Source: Bacteroidales bacterium (GTDB lineage Bacteria; Bacteroidota; Bacteroidia; Bacteroidales; PXBB01). From it: a DNA stretch of 42,717 nucleotides. The position numbers and the translations under genes were made by a program. The number at the start of each line of letters is the position of its first letter. The first letter of the stretch is position 1. Shown here piece after piece: positions 8,630-16,740 of this stretch. The DNA is taken from assembly GCA_028698995.1 (NCBI GenBank), contig JAQVVM010000041.1, positions 1 to 42,717 of the forward strand, read 5' to 3'. The notes below the pieces were generated by a model. The model worked only from the letters and a program-made list of their open reading frames with translations, made no database searches and was not told the origin of the DNA.

Positions 8630-9250
8630 TTAATTTATATCTGCTGGTGATTCGCTGTTTTCTTTAATCCGTTTTCTGCAAATATTCTCAATTTCTAATA
8701 TCTCATCAACTCCTGAAATATGAATATATTCTGGTGTGAATTTATTTAGTCTGATAGCTCGATTAAGCATTTCCTTTTTTTTTAATTCCAAGGAAATATT
8801 GCCTTTTTTGACATTTAATTCAATATTTCCAGTAAATTGTTCCCAATTATAATACTTTATATTTCCCCGATTATAATTTATTAATCGGCTATCAGTTCCA
8901 ACAAAGTATCCTCCTTTTTTAAAAAACGATAATAAACCCCAGGTTAACATTCCAAATCCCATTACTAAAAAAAAACCTATCGCAAGAGAAGGGATTATCA
9001 AAGGTTCAAAATTATCAAGACTGGCTGTTCTTGCTATTCCATTTGATTTAAAATGGACAATTTCTCCTTTAAAAAGAGGTCCAAAGAAGGCAATTGAGCC
9101 AAAAACAGGAATAGTAGACCAAAGAAGTGCAAATAGAATTAATCGGATGGATTTACCTATAGGCTCACTTCTTTTTGCAAAAACTGAAAAATCAATATTC
9201 TCATTTCCAATAACAGAGATCAAGTCACTTGGTAAATTAATGTTGTTCAT
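8630..9250 (-). CDS. Unknown two-helix membrane protein
   Basis: I do not recognise this 206-residue protein. It has a short N-terminal cytoplasmic-type stretch, two hydrophobic helices at about residues 34-60 and 84-110, and a C-terminal soluble domain rich in beta-strand patterns (YFVGTDSRLINYNRG, YYNWEQFTGNIELN). The layout of two helices followed by a small beta-rich domain is reminiscent of bacterial PH-like membrane proteins, but no signature confirms that. It stands alone between lemA and the tRNA cluster. An inverted repeat CATTGT-N6-ACAATG lies about 25 bases upstream and could be an operator. Lower coding certainty than its neighbours, but the start, length and hydrophobicity are convincing. 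Confidence 0.7.
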   Translation of the reverse strand: MNNINLPSDLISVIGNENIDFSVFAKRSEPIGKSIRLILFALLWSTIPVFGSIAFFGPLFKGEIVHFKSNGIARTASLDNFEPLIIPSLAIGFFLVMGFGMLTWGLLSFFKKGGYFVGTDSRLINYNRGNIKYYNWEQFTGNIELNVKKGNISLELKKKEMLNRAIRLNKFTPEYIHISGVDEILEIENICRKRIKENSESPADIN

Positions 9251-9302
9251 AGTTAATGGATTTTAAATGTTAGACCATTGTCAGACCACAATGTTCCTTA
9301 AA

Positions 9303-9342
9303 AAGAAAAAAAACCGCTCTGAATCTTACTTAAAGCGGCTTT
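9303..9342 (-). terminator. Rho-independent terminator of the tRNA cluster
   Basis: On the minus strand, just after tRNA-Arg, AAAGCCGCT pairs with AGCGGTTTT (9 bp including one G-U) around a 15-base loop, followed by a run of T. It lies 6 bases beyond the discriminator base. Confidence 0.8.
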
Positions 9343-9347
9343 CAACG

Positions 9348-9421
9348 TGATCCCGATTGGATTCGAACCAATGACCCACAGCTTAGAAGGCTGTTGCTCT
9401 ATCCAACTGAGCTACGGGACC
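9348..9421 (-). tRNA. tRNA-Arg (anticodon TCT)
   Basis: The acceptor stem GGTCCCG pairs with CGGGATC (one G-U), the discriminator is A, the D-arm has GTAGCTCAGTTGGATAGAG, the anticodon loop is CTTCTAA giving TCT, and the T-loop is TTCGAAT. It is 74 nt long without encoded CCA and last in a three-tRNA cluster. Confidence 0.95.
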
Positions 9422-9430
9422 GGTACTTTG

Positions 9431-9505
9431 TCGGGGTGGCAGGATTCGAACCTGCGACCTCCTGCTCCCAAAGCAGGCGCGATGACCGGACTACGCTACA
9501 CCCCG
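9431..9505 (-). tRNA. tRNA-Pro (anticodon TGG)
   Basis: The acceptor stem CGGGGTG pairs with CACCCCG with discriminator A; the anticodon stem CCTGC/GCAGG encloses TTTGGGA, giving TGG. The T-loop TTCGAAT is standard. The C1-G72 first pair is typical of tRNA-Pro. It lies 9 bases after tRNA-Arg in coordinate order, in the middle of the cluster. Confidence 0.95.
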
Positions 9506-9516
9506 AAAAAAAAACT

Positions 9517-9604
<88 letters not shown>

Positions 9605-9616
9605 TTTTTCGGACTG

Positions 9617-9624
9617 CAAAAATA
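9617..9624 (-). promoter_or_regulatory. -7 element for the tRNA Ser-Pro-Arg cluster
   Basis: The minus strand reads TATTTTTG, matching TAnnTTTG, 12 bases upstream of the tRNA-Ser 5' end. No clear -33 TTTG is found at the right spacing. Confidence 0.5.
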
Positions 9625-9662
9625 CAAAAAGATTTAAAATGAAATGATTTTTTTATTTTTTT

Positions 9663-9670
9663 TATTTTTG
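9663..9670 (+). promoter_or_regulatory. Possible -7 element upstream of the DUF6873-like gene
   Basis: TATTTTTG matches TAnnTTTG and would give a leader of about 43 nt to the ATG at 9720. The region is T-rich, so a chance match is possible. Confidence 0.35.
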
Positions 9671-9719
9671 TTGTATCATTCATGTTCTATACATATTTTT
9701 AAAGAAAAATAAAGGCAGG

Positions 9720-10412
9720 ATGTTGTTCATTGTTAACAAAGATATTTCACACATATCACTCAGTATATTAAACACTTACGGAGAAGTATTGCTCTTTGGC
9801 ACTGAAGGAATAACATATGATGGTATTAATAACCACCCCGACATTTTTCTAACACAATTAGACTCTGATTCAATTTTATATGCACCAAACACTCCCCAGA
9901 CCATCACAAATTCACTAAAAAAAAGTCATTTTTTTTTGCATTCCGGTGATTGTAATGTTGGGAAAGAATTTCCTAAAACTGCTTATTATAATGCTGTTAT
10001 TACTGAAAAATACATCATTCACCATTTGAAATATACTGATACAGCGCTGTTAAAGATTTGTTCAGACCGCACCTTTATAGACGTCAAGCAGGCTTACACC
10101 AGATGTAATCTATTGGCCCTAAAGAACAATACTTTTATTACTTCCGACAAGGGTATTTTCAAAGCACTCCAATCAAATCAGTTGACCACATTTTATGTCA
10201 ATCCAGAGCAAGTATTCTTAAAAGGCTTTAAAAATGGATTTTTCGGAGGCTGTTGCGGTATAAGCAGAAACTTTTTCTTTGTAAACGGCTCATTGAAATA
10301 CTTAAAAGAAGCTACTCTTTTGAGGAGTTTTATCTCAGAAAGCCATCTGCAAATTGTTGAACTTCATCAAGAAGCTCCTGAAGATTTGGGAAGTATCATC
10401 ATTCTTGAATAG
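9720..10412 (+). CDS. DUF6873-like conserved protein
   Basis: This 230-residue cytoplasmic protein has no signal or membrane segment. The C-terminal half shows a pattern I recall from the DUF6873 group, thought to have a guanidino-modifying-enzyme (GME) type fold: DVKQAYTRCNLLAL, then FITSDKGIFKAL, then VFLKGFKNGFFGGCCGI, and a terminal PEDLGSIIIL. The order and spacing fit, but I cannot confirm it without a profile search. If the fold is right, the paired Cys in GGCCG would be worth examining, since GME enzymes use a catalytic Cys near the C-terminus. The gene is convergent with the radical SAM gene, with 11 bp between stops. The function is unknown. Confidence 0.6.
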   Translation: MLFIVNKDISHISLSILNTYGEVLLFGTEGITYDGINNHPDIFLTQLDSDSILYAPNTPQTITNSLKKSHFFLHSGDCNVGKEFPKTAYYNAVITEKYIIHHLKYTDTALLKICSDRTFIDVKQAYTRCNLLALKNNTFITSDKGIFKALQSNQLTTFYVNPEQVFLKGFKNGFFGGCCGISRNFFFVNGSLKYLKEATLLRSFISESHLQIVELHQEAPEDLGSIIILE

Positions 10413-10423
10413 TACTGATTTTT

Positions 10424-11791
10424 TTATAAAAGGTATGTTTTAAATCTTGCTTTTAAACTGCCATTATTATTGGTTTCTATTTCAGCAATAATAAGGTCAA
10501 TCGGAGTTCTCAAAATACTACTGTAATCAATTTGAGAATTTGACTCCTCCGATACAAAATCATTTAAAATGTTTGAAACCGAATCTTTATAAAAGTTTTT
10601 CTTATTATTATTTTCTTGAGTGTTAGTGAAATTATTGTCGCACCAAGAATCAATTTTTTTAAATATTATCTCTTCAAATGTCTGACTTGATAAATATTCA
10701 GGGATGATTTCTGTCTTACGAAGATTTATCCATGATTCGAGTTGCATTAATATTGAATTATAAGCTTCAATATTATTTAAAGCAAGGGGTGTGTCATATT
10801 TTTCCCAATTTTGCTTCTTAAGATTTAAGAATGCTTCTTCCAGTTTATCTAAAGGCATATTCCACAAAGCCAGTGATGGGGGAAACCAAACTGTTTGAAA
10901 ACTGATATGGGCATGGTTTTCAATAGCAAAATGTGTAAGCTTGGGTATTTCAAAAATATTCGTTTGCATGGGACAAACAGAGATACCTATATAAGTATTT
11001 TTAATCAAGCAATAATCTCTAAAATATTTAAAGTTTGCTATAACTTTATCAAAATAAGCATTAATCCTAATTTTTTCGAATAATTCTTTATTTAAAGCAT
11101 CAATAGAAACACTGATATGAAAATTACCTCTTGACATTAAGTTCTTAACTTTGTCATTAAGTACAGTACCATTAGTCTGAACAGAAATTCTGCAATGGGG
11201 ATTTGTAGAAATAATGCGCTCCCAAATATCATAATAAATATCAATCAAAAAAGGCTCTCCCCCATTGAATTTGGCATCAATCAGTTTTTCATTGAATCCT
11301 TCCAATTGTTTAAAAATAAATTTGTTGTCAAGCTTCTCTTTTTTATTCTGTAGTAAAAAAGAAGACGAATAATAAGCAGTACACATTATACATGTGCAAT
11401 TACAAGTATTATCAATCTCAAACTCAAGTATTGAAGGAAACTCAATTTGATTCGGTAGGTTATCATACAAGTGGGCTTTAATCTGATGAAAATTCCTCTG
11501 ATTCAGAGCTTGTTCGCATACAATACAACCCGCATCCAATTCGTTTTCTTTTAATTTTTTTTGCAACTGTAAACACTTGTCACCATGTCTAATTTCTGAA
11601 ATAGAATTTTTAAAAATGTTTCCTAAAACAATTTTCCTGTTGTAACAGCAAGGAAAAACATTTCCGTTTTGACCAATATAAAGGCTTTTGGAAGGTGCAT
11701 GACAAAAACTGCCTCTATCAGATTTGGCTCTTAATTTATTATAATCATCAAACTTTTTAGAGGTTTTACTTTTAGATAAAAAAAAACGCAT
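10424..11791 (-). CDS. Radical SAM protein with N-terminal SPASM/twitch-like Cys region
   Basis: This 455-residue protein has the radical SAM CxxxCxxC motif at Cys130, Cys134 and Cys137, followed by KFNGGEPFL (the GGE motif) and NGTVL. Unusually, the auxiliary-cluster-like segment comes first: Cys30 (SFCHAPS), Cys48-Cys49 (GNVFPCCYNRK), GNIF-like SPASM spacing, Cys73, and Cys89/Cys92. SPASM domains normally follow the barrel. Such proteins modify peptides or small molecules, but no precursor peptide gene is seen next to it, so the substrate is open. I start at ATG 11791 rather than the upstream TTG at 11797. It is divergent from the gamma-carbonic-anhydrase-like gene, each with a plausible promoter. 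Confidence 0.85.
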   Translation of the reverse strand: MRFFLSKSKTSKKFDDYNKLRAKSDRGSFCHAPSKSLYIGQNGNVFPCCYNRKIVLGNIFKNSISEIRHGDKCLQLQKKLKENELDAGCIVCEQALNQRNFHQIKAHLYDNLPNQIEFPSILEFEIDNTCNCTCIMCTAYYSSSFLLQNKKEKLDNKFIFKQLEGFNEKLIDAKFNGGEPFLIDIYYDIWERIISTNPHCRISVQTNGTVLNDKVKNLMSRGNFHISVSIDALNKELFEKIRINAYFDKVIANFKYFRDYCLIKNTYIGISVCPMQTNIFEIPKLTHFAIENHAHISFQTVWFPPSLALWNMPLDKLEEAFLNLKKQNWEKYDTPLALNNIEAYNSILMQLESWINLRKTEIIPEYLSSQTFEEIIFKKIDSWCDNNFTNTQENNNKKNFYKDSVSNILNDFVSEESNSQIDYSSILRTPIDLIIAEIETNNNGSLKARFKTYLL

Positions 11792-11821
11792 TGTCAATTA
11801 TTTTATCATTTAAAGATTATA

Positions 11822-11829
11822 CAAATGTA
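11822..11829 (-). promoter_or_regulatory. Possible -7 element of the radical SAM gene
   Basis: The minus strand reads TACATTTG, matching TAnnTTTG, and would give a leader of about 25 nt to the ATG at 11791. No good -33 match. Confidence 0.4.
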
Positions 11830-11862
11830 TGGATTTAAAGGCTGCGATTTACTCTAAAATCG

Positions 11863-11870
11863 TAATTTTG
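11863..11870 (+). promoter_or_regulatory. -7 element of the gamma-carbonic-anhydrase-like gene
   Basis: TAATTTTG matches TAnnTTTG; transcription starting near 11877 would leave a leader of only about 8 nt before ATG 11885. Confidence 0.45.
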
Positions 11871-11884
11871 TAAAAAACATAAAT

Positions 11885-12400
11885 ATGGCATTAGTTAGAA
11901 CGTTAAACGGACATACGCCTTCAATGGGCAAGGACTGTTTTCTTGCAGAAACAGCAGTAATTATAGGAGATGTAATCATGGGTGATAATTGTAGCATTTG
12001 GTACAATGCTGTACTCAGGGGAGATGTACATTATATTCGAATTGGCAATAAGGTTAATATTCAGGATGGTGCAATAGTACATTGCACTTACAAAAAGGCT
12101 CCTACAAACATTGGGAATAATGTTTCCATTGCACACAATGCCATTATTCACGGTTGTACCATACACGATAATGTGCTTGTCGGTATGGGAGCTATCATTA
12201 TGGATAATGTCATCATTGAAAGCAATTGTGTAATTGCAGCAGGAGCTGTAGTTCTGGAAAATACTCATGTGGAATCAGGAAGTGTATATGCAGGTACACC
12301 TGCAAAAAAAGTCAAAACTATAAGCAAGGAGCTCCTCGAAGGACAAATTAATAGAATAGCTGACAGCTACATCATGTATGCCGGATGGTATAAAGATTAG
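11885..12400 (+). CDS. Gamma-carbonic-anhydrase-like hexapeptide protein
   Basis: This 171-residue protein is built of left-handed beta-helix hexapeptide repeats and forms trimers in its family. His66 (VHCTY), His84 and His89 (SIAHNAIIHGC) match the three zinc ligands of gamma-class carbonic anhydrases, including the 5-residue spacing of the last two. The family converts CO2 and bicarbonate or, in some members, acts in cofactor handling; activity is not predictable because the catalytic Glu loop of the archaeal Cam enzyme is not evident, as in most bacterial members. Length is typical of the YrdA/PaaY group. It is convergent with the DUF4249 gene. Confidence 0.92.
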   Translation: MALVRTLNGHTPSMGKDCFLAETAVIIGDVIMGDNCSIWYNAVLRGDVHYIRIGNKVNIQDGAIVHCTYKKAPTNIGNNVSIAHNAIIHGCTIHDNVLVGMGAIIMDNVIIESNCVIAAGAVVLENTHVESGSVYAGTPAKKVKTISKELLEGQINRIADSYIMYAGWYKD

Positions 12401-12418
12401 TAAATAGTTGATTAAGAC

Positions 12419-13318
12419 CTATGGTGCAGCAACAGCAACAATGGTGTCATAATAGGCGGCATAGCCACCCCAGACGCCCAAACCTCCGTTGATATTAGAA
12501 AAAATCGTTGCAGGTGCAGCAAATGGATTCCCACCTCCATAAATGGCATTTTCAATACTTTTCCAGAAATCAAAATGAATTTTATCTATAGAAGCAACTT
12601 TGCCAATTATAGTGTCACCAAGTTTGTAATAGAATTGTTCAAGGCCGGCTGAATCACTCACAGTTTGGTAATTATCTTGTCCTCTTAAAAACCCGTATTC
12701 GACCTCCTGACCATTAAAATACACATCATCATAAACAGAACCCCAAGCAGGTACAAAACGGTTATCTTGAGGAATACGCTTAGAAAAAATCCTATAGTAA
12801 TTTCCTGATGCAGGGGGATCTTTAAAACCAAAATACAACATGCCTAAAGTATCTAAGAGTTTTTCTGGTTCAAACCACACCGAATCCATAGAAACTAAGG
12901 GAGGGATGGATGTAGTAGCTGTAAGCTCTTTTCCGTCAACAACAATACTCAAATTATAGTGATGGTTAATTTTACCCAATAAAGTACTACCCTTATAAAT
13001 AAAAGGTGGAAAGGTAACAGGATTAAAAACAAGTGTTAAGACTTCTTCAATTCCTGTTTCAACTTCTTTCACTTTAATTACAGCATTTGTGATAATCATA
13101 TTTGTTAGAGCTGCTGAATCGATAACAGCAAAATAAGCAGAATTTTTCGATAGCATCACAAAAGCAGGTTGGTCTTGTTCAATCCATCCTTCTACTACAA
13201 TTTTCTCTTCAGGTTGAGGAATATCTAAAGTGATGTCTTTTTCGCAAGAATGAAAAATAATTATACTTAACGGAATAAAAAGAAATATAAAGAAACATCT
13301 GAAATTTTTCATATACAT
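12419..13318 (-). CDS. DUF4249 lipoprotein, partner of a TonB-dependent receptor
   Basis: This 299-residue lipoprotein has a signal peptide ending in HSC, with Cys25 as the lipidation site. The mature start EKDITLDIPQPEEKIVVEGWIE is the hallmark of DUF4249: an acidic linker and then a beta strand ending in VVEGWI. The rest is beta-rich. DUF4249 genes in Bacteroidota usually follow a TonB-dependent receptor, as here, where it starts 6 bp after the receptor stop. A role as a surface accessory lipoprotein for substrate capture is inferred by analogy with SusD pairs; the substrate is unknown. The start is either ATG 13318 or ATG 13312 (MKNF), the latter resembling other members. Confidence 0.88.
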   Translation of the reverse strand: MYMKNFRCFFIFLFIPLSIIIFHSCEKDITLDIPQPEEKIVVEGWIEQDQPAFVMLSKNSAYFAVIDSAALTNMIITNAVIKVKEVETGIEEVLTLVFNPVTFPPFIYKGSTLLGKINHHYNLSIVVDGKELTATTSIPPLVSMDSVWFEPEKLLDTLGMLYFGFKDPPASGNYYRIFSKRIPQDNRFVPAWGSVYDDVYFNGQEVEYGFLRGQDNYQTVSDSAGLEQFYYKLGDTIIGKVASIDKIHFDFWKSIENAIYGGGNPFAAPATIFSNINGGLGVWGGYAAYYDTIVAVAAP

Positions 13319-13324
13319 ATTATT

Positions 13325-15700
13325 TTAAAATTTAAAATTCCAACCTATTGAAGGCAGGATAGGGAATAAAGAAACCTGTTTAGCTTTTATCTGAAGTGAC
13401 ATTTCATCAATGCTACCAACATTTTCGAAGTAAATAAAATAGGGATTAGCCCTATTATAAACATTGTAAACTGAGAGGTTAAAACTTGACTCAAATTTCC
13501 TTGATTTTTTAGCCAAATAATTGATTGAAATGTCCATACGATGATAGGGTTCCATTCTGTATGAATTGCGGTCTCCATATTCATTGATGACAGAACCTTC
13601 AATAAAATACCTGCCTATTGGGATTGTAACTGCATTTCCTGTAGCATAAACAAAAACAGCGGCAAAGTTAAATTTATCATTAAGGTCATAAGAGACCACA
13701 ACAGATAAATCGTGTCTTCGGTCATATTTGGCGGGAAAACGTTTTCCACCATTAATATCGGGAAAATCTCTGTGAGCCCAAGATAATGTATATCCAATCC
13801 AACCGGTGATTTTATTAATTTTCTTATTAATAAAAAACTCTGCACCATATGACTCCCCCTTCCCAAAAGCAAAGTTATTATCAATATTATTATTGACATT
13901 ATTTTCAGGTGTGGCACCTTCTTTAAATTCAATAATGTTATCCATCGTTTTATAATAGACTTCTATTGAAGTTTCATACTCGTTAGAAAAGAAATTTCTG
14001 AAATATCCCAAGGCATATTGGACCCCAAAAAGAGGTTTGACTATATCAGTACTTGGTACCCAAATATCAGTAGGTAAGGTAACCCCCGAAACAGAAGCAA
14101 GATGTATATACTGATAATTCTGAGTATAAGAAGCTTTAAGCGAAGACTTCTCATTAAGGGTGTAACGCAGTGAAAAGCGAGGTTCAATATGATTATACAC
14201 TTTGATACTTTCATTTCGTTTATAAGAAATAGTATCAACAATCCTATTCAAATCTCCAATAACATAACGGTCAAACGGGCCTACATGTTGAAAATATGAA
14301 TACCTCAAACCACCATTCAAAGCAAAATTTTCTGTCAAATTTACTTCATCATTAACATACAGAGCTCCTTCATGAGAATACAATTTTACAGCATCACCCA
14401 ATTGTATATCAACTTCTTTAACTCTTGCAGAGGCATTATTAGGAGTAAAAATATGATAAATATAATTGAGGCCGAACTTTAAATTATGAAATGAGTTGGG
14501 GAAATAGTTAAAATCCAATTTACCGTTCCAATCTCTTACACCTGATCTAAGTGCCATGTCAAACTCGGTTTGTCGAGCGCTGAAATCAAAGTCATAATCG
14601 CTGTAAATAATAGAAGTATTAAGAAAAAGCTTCTCACTAAACAAATGGTTCCAGCGAAGAGAAGTTGTGGCATTACCCCAAGCAATTGTTGTTTTAAAAT
14701 CAGCTTCTTTATTGGAGATACCGAAAACATCTCTTCCAAAATAGCCACTGATATAGAGTCGGTCCTTGTCAGATAATAAATAATTAGCTTTGGCATTAAG
14801 ATCGTAGAAATAATAACCGGAGCTTTTTAAAGGGGACTTTTTATTAATAAAAGGCTTTGTTAAAACATCAATATAAGTTCTTCTACCTGAAACTATAAAT
14901 GAGGATCTTTCTTTTTGTATAGGCCCCTGAATGGTCAACCTTGAAGAAATCAGTCCAATGCCACCTTCTGCATGGTATGTTCTGTTATTCCCGTCTTTCA
15001 TAGATATATCTAAAACTGAAGCCAGCCTACCACCATAATTTGCAGGCATACCACCTTTAATAAGGTTGACATTTTTAATGGCATCTGCATTAAATACAGA
15101 GAAAAAACCAAAAAGATGAGACGCATTATAAACAACAGCTTCGTCTAACAGCACCAGATTCTGATCGGGGCCCCCACCCCTGACATACATTCCAGTATTC
15201 CCTTCCCCTGCAGATTGTACACCAGGAGTAAGTTGTATTGTTTTTAAAATGTCAACTTCACCTAAAAAGGCTGGTAAAGTCTTAATTCTTTCAACCTCAA
15301 AATTAATAGTGCCCATTTCGGTACTTTTAACATTTTTATCTTCACGTTCCGCGCTTATAACAACTTCATCGGTTAAAACCATCTGTGGCTCAAGGGAAAA
15401 GTTTTTTCTAAGATTTTGAGTTAAAGAAATTGGAAGTTCAACTGTTTCATAACCAATAAATGATGCCACCAGCGTATGAGCACCTTTATCAACTGTTAGA
15501 GAATAAAAACCATATTGATTGGTAGAAACACCCCTTAAATTATCCTTAATGTAAACATTAGCTCCAATAAGATTTTCACCCGAAGATGCGTCTTTAACAT
15601 AGCCACTTATTGTAAACCTTTCCTGAGCGAACATACTTCCGGAAACAGCAAAAATCACAAAAAAAAGGAAGGTTTTATATAATATTTTTAAATCAGTCAT
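13325..15700 (-). CDS. TonB-dependent outer-membrane receptor, carboxypeptidase-regulatory-like domain
   Basis: This 791-residue outer-membrane transporter begins with a signal peptide ending near SMFAQE. It has a carboxypeptidase-regulatory-like domain at about residues 30-115 (ISGYVKDASSGENLIGANVYI ... STNQYGFYSL), a plug domain at about 120-240 with LTPGVQS, YVRGGGPDQNLVLLD and VLDISMKD, and a 22-strand-type barrel to the C-terminal Phe of WNFKF. It imports a bulky ligand using TonB-ExbBD energy; no ligand can be read from sequence. It forms a receptor-lipoprotein pair with the DUF4249 gene downstream. It is smaller than SusC-type receptors and has no SusD partner, so glycan uptake is not specifically indicated; a metal chelate or peptide is equally possible. 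Confidence 0.93.
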   Translation of the reverse strand: MTDLKILYKTFLFFVIFAVSGSMFAQERFTISGYVKDASSGENLIGANVYIKDNLRGVSTNQYGFYSLTVDKGAHTLVASFIGYETVELPISLTQNLRKNFSLEPQMVLTDEVVISAEREDKNVKSTEMGTINFEVERIKTLPAFLGEVDILKTIQLTPGVQSAGEGNTGMYVRGGGPDQNLVLLDEAVVYNASHLFGFFSVFNADAIKNVNLIKGGMPANYGGRLASVLDISMKDGNNRTYHAEGGIGLISSRLTIQGPIQKERSSFIVSGRRTYIDVLTKPFINKKSPLKSSGYYFYDLNAKANYLLSDKDRLYISGYFGRDVFGISNKEADFKTTIAWGNATTSLRWNHLFSEKLFLNTSIIYSDYDFDFSARQTEFDMALRSGVRDWNGKLDFNYFPNSFHNLKFGLNYIYHIFTPNNASARVKEVDIQLGDAVKLYSHEGALYVNDEVNLTENFALNGGLRYSYFQHVGPFDRYVIGDLNRIVDTISYKRNESIKVYNHIEPRFSLRYTLNEKSSLKASYTQNYQYIHLASVSGVTLPTDIWVPSTDIVKPLFGVQYALGYFRNFFSNEYETSIEVYYKTMDNIIEFKEGATPENNVNNNIDNNFAFGKGESYGAEFFINKKINKITGWIGYTLSWAHRDFPDINGGKRFPAKYDRRHDLSVVVSYDLNDKFNFAAVFVYATGNAVTIPIGRYFIEGSVINEYGDRNSYRMEPYHRMDISINYLAKKSRKFESSFNLSVYNVYNRANPYFIYFENVGSIDEMSLQIKAKQVSLFPILPSIGWNFKF

Positions 15701-15732
15701 ATAATAGTATGTATTGTTAAATTAATATTCTG

Positions 15733-15740
15733 CAAATTTA
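15733..15740 (-). promoter_or_regulatory. -7 element of the TonB receptor operon
   Basis: The minus strand reads TAAATTTG, matching TAnnTTTG, with a predicted leader of about 26 nt. The rest of the 15701-15897 spacer is very AT-rich and shows no regulatory motif that I recognise. Confidence 0.45.
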
Positions 15741-15879
15741 GTTGATTTAATTCAGATTAATTCTTAAATATATTAAAAAATAATTAATTGTAAGTTAAAA
15801 TGAGAGAGGGTATTAAGCTATATTTCAAAATTATATTGATAATTAAATAAGAAAAATGAAATTTATAATTATTATTTTT

Positions 15880-15887
15880 TAATTTTG
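15880..15887 (+). promoter_or_regulatory. -7 element of tRNA-Pro(GGG)
   Basis: TAATTTTG matches TAnnTTTG and sits 10 bases upstream of the tRNA 5' end, the expected distance for a tRNA promoter. Confidence 0.55.
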
Positions 15888-15897
15888 CAAAGTTTTT

Positions 15898-15970
15898 CGG
15901 GGTGTAGCGCAGTTGGTAGCGTACTTGCATGGGGTGCAAGTGGTCGGAAGTTCGAGTCTTCTCACCCCGA
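15898..15970 (+). tRNA. tRNA-Pro (anticodon GGG)
   Basis: The acceptor CGGGGTG pairs with CACCCCG with discriminator A. The D-arm is GCGCAGTTGGTAGCG, the anticodon stem CTTGC/GCAAG encloses ATGGGGT giving GGG, and the T-arm is GGAAG-TTCGAGT-CTTCT. It is 73 nt and looks functional. Fragments of this gene (D-arm, anticodon arm, T-arm and 3' acceptor) recur over the next 1.3 kb, so it is the probable founder sequence of that repeat region. Confidence 0.93.
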
Positions 15971-15977
15971 CAAAGTT

Positions 15978-16030
15978 GTGGTCGGAAGGAAGTTAATCCT
16001 GATTTTATCAGGAAGTCTTCTCACCCTACA
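15978..16030 (+). repeat. tRNA-derived 59-bp hairpin repeat, unit 1
   Basis: This unit starts 8 bases after the tRNA. It repeats the tRNA from GTGGTCGGAAG through the 3' acceptor, but the T-loop bases TTCGA are replaced by about 26 bases containing CCTGAT-TTT-ATCAGG. The acceptor end is mutated here (CACCCTACA instead of CACCCCGACA). A decayed next unit beginning near 16037 (TTAGTCGG) leads into the A/T-rich linker before the first nuclease gene. Confidence 0.9.
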
Positions 16031-16162
16031 AAGTTTTTAGTCGGAAAAATATCAAATTTTTTGTTTGATGTCATCTCTCAAAAAAATAATTTATTTTATT
16101 TTCTCTTTTTGATTACAACCAAAATTCAAAAATCCTCAAGGATAAAATTGATTTTCTTTTAG

Positions 16163-16414
16163 GTGAAGTACACAACATATATAATTTTCAGCCCTTCAAT
16201 AAACAAGTATTATACTGGTCAGACAAACGATATTAAAAAACGTTTGAGAGAACACAATGCCGGTAAATCTAAATTTACAGCACATGGAATTCCTTGGGAA
16301 TTAGTTTATGAATTAGCTTTTGAATCACGTATTGATGCGGTTACTCATGAGTATAAGATTAAAAATTTAGGGGCTAAAAGATTCCTTGCTGAACTTAATC
16401 AGCGCAGTTGGTAG
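16163..16414 (+). CDS. Small GIY-YIG endonuclease, copy A
   Basis: This 83-residue single-domain GIY-YIG nuclease would cut DNA through a Tyr/Arg/Glu active site. The motif appears as TYI (residues 5-7) and YTG (17-19), with Arg27 in KKRLREHN and Glu63 in THEYKIKNL, so the core residues are present, although the second triplet is YTG, not YIG. It starts with GTG; no ATG is available in frame. The last residues (part of Gln80, then Arg, Ser, Trp) and the TAG stop lie in 14 bases identical to the D-arm of tRNA-Pro at 15906-15919. The protein is at the short end of the family. Copy B is identical in nucleotide sequence. A homing-type or repair-like role is inferred from the tRNA-linked repeats; expression is unproven. 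Confidence 0.8.
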   Translation: MKYTTYIIFSPSINKYYTGQTNDIKKRLREHNAGKSKFTAHGIPWELVYELAFESRIDAVTHEYKIKNLGAKRFLAELNQRSW

Positions 16415-16463
16415 TGCCGCCTGCGGCATAAACTCCCTTGCATGGGATGCAAGTGGTCGGAAG
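16401..16463 (+). pseudogene. tRNA-Pro remnant fused to GIY-YIG copy A
   Basis: Bases 16401-16414 equal tRNA-Pro positions 9-22 (D-arm) and 16437-16463 equal its anticodon arm through the start of the T-stem with one change (loop ATGGGAT instead of ATGGGGT). Between them 22 bases replace CGTA and contain the palindrome GCCGC-CT-GCGGC. The 5' acceptor is missing because nuclease coding sequence stands in its place, so no tRNA can form. Confidence 0.85.
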
Positions 16464-16628
16464 GAAGTTAATCCTGATTTTATCAGGAAGTCTTCTCACC
16501 CCGACAAAGTTGTGGTCGGAAGGAAGTTAATCCTGATTTTTCAGGAAGTCTTCTCACCCCGACAATGTTGTGGTCGGAAGGAAGTTAATCCTGATTTTAT
16601 CAGGAAGTCTTCTCACCCCGACAAAGAT
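16453..16628 (+). repeat. tRNA-derived hairpin repeats, units 2-4
   Basis: Three tandem units start at 16453, 16512 and 16570 (spacing 59 and 58). Unit 3 has lost one base in the inner hairpin. Each unit can fold as nested arms GTCGG/CCGAC, GAAG/CTTC and CCTGAT/ATCAGG. A decayed fourth unit starts near 16629 and runs into TTTTTTTGAG-N7-CTCAAAAAAA, a hairpin that could act as a terminator, and then the linker before copy B. Confidence 0.9.
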
Positions 16629-16740
16629 TTTAGTCGGATTTTTTTTGAGGTCATCTCTCAAAAAAATAATTTATTTTTTTCACTTTTTGATTACAACCAA
16701 AATTCAAAAATCCTCAAGGATAAAATTGATTTTCTTTTAG

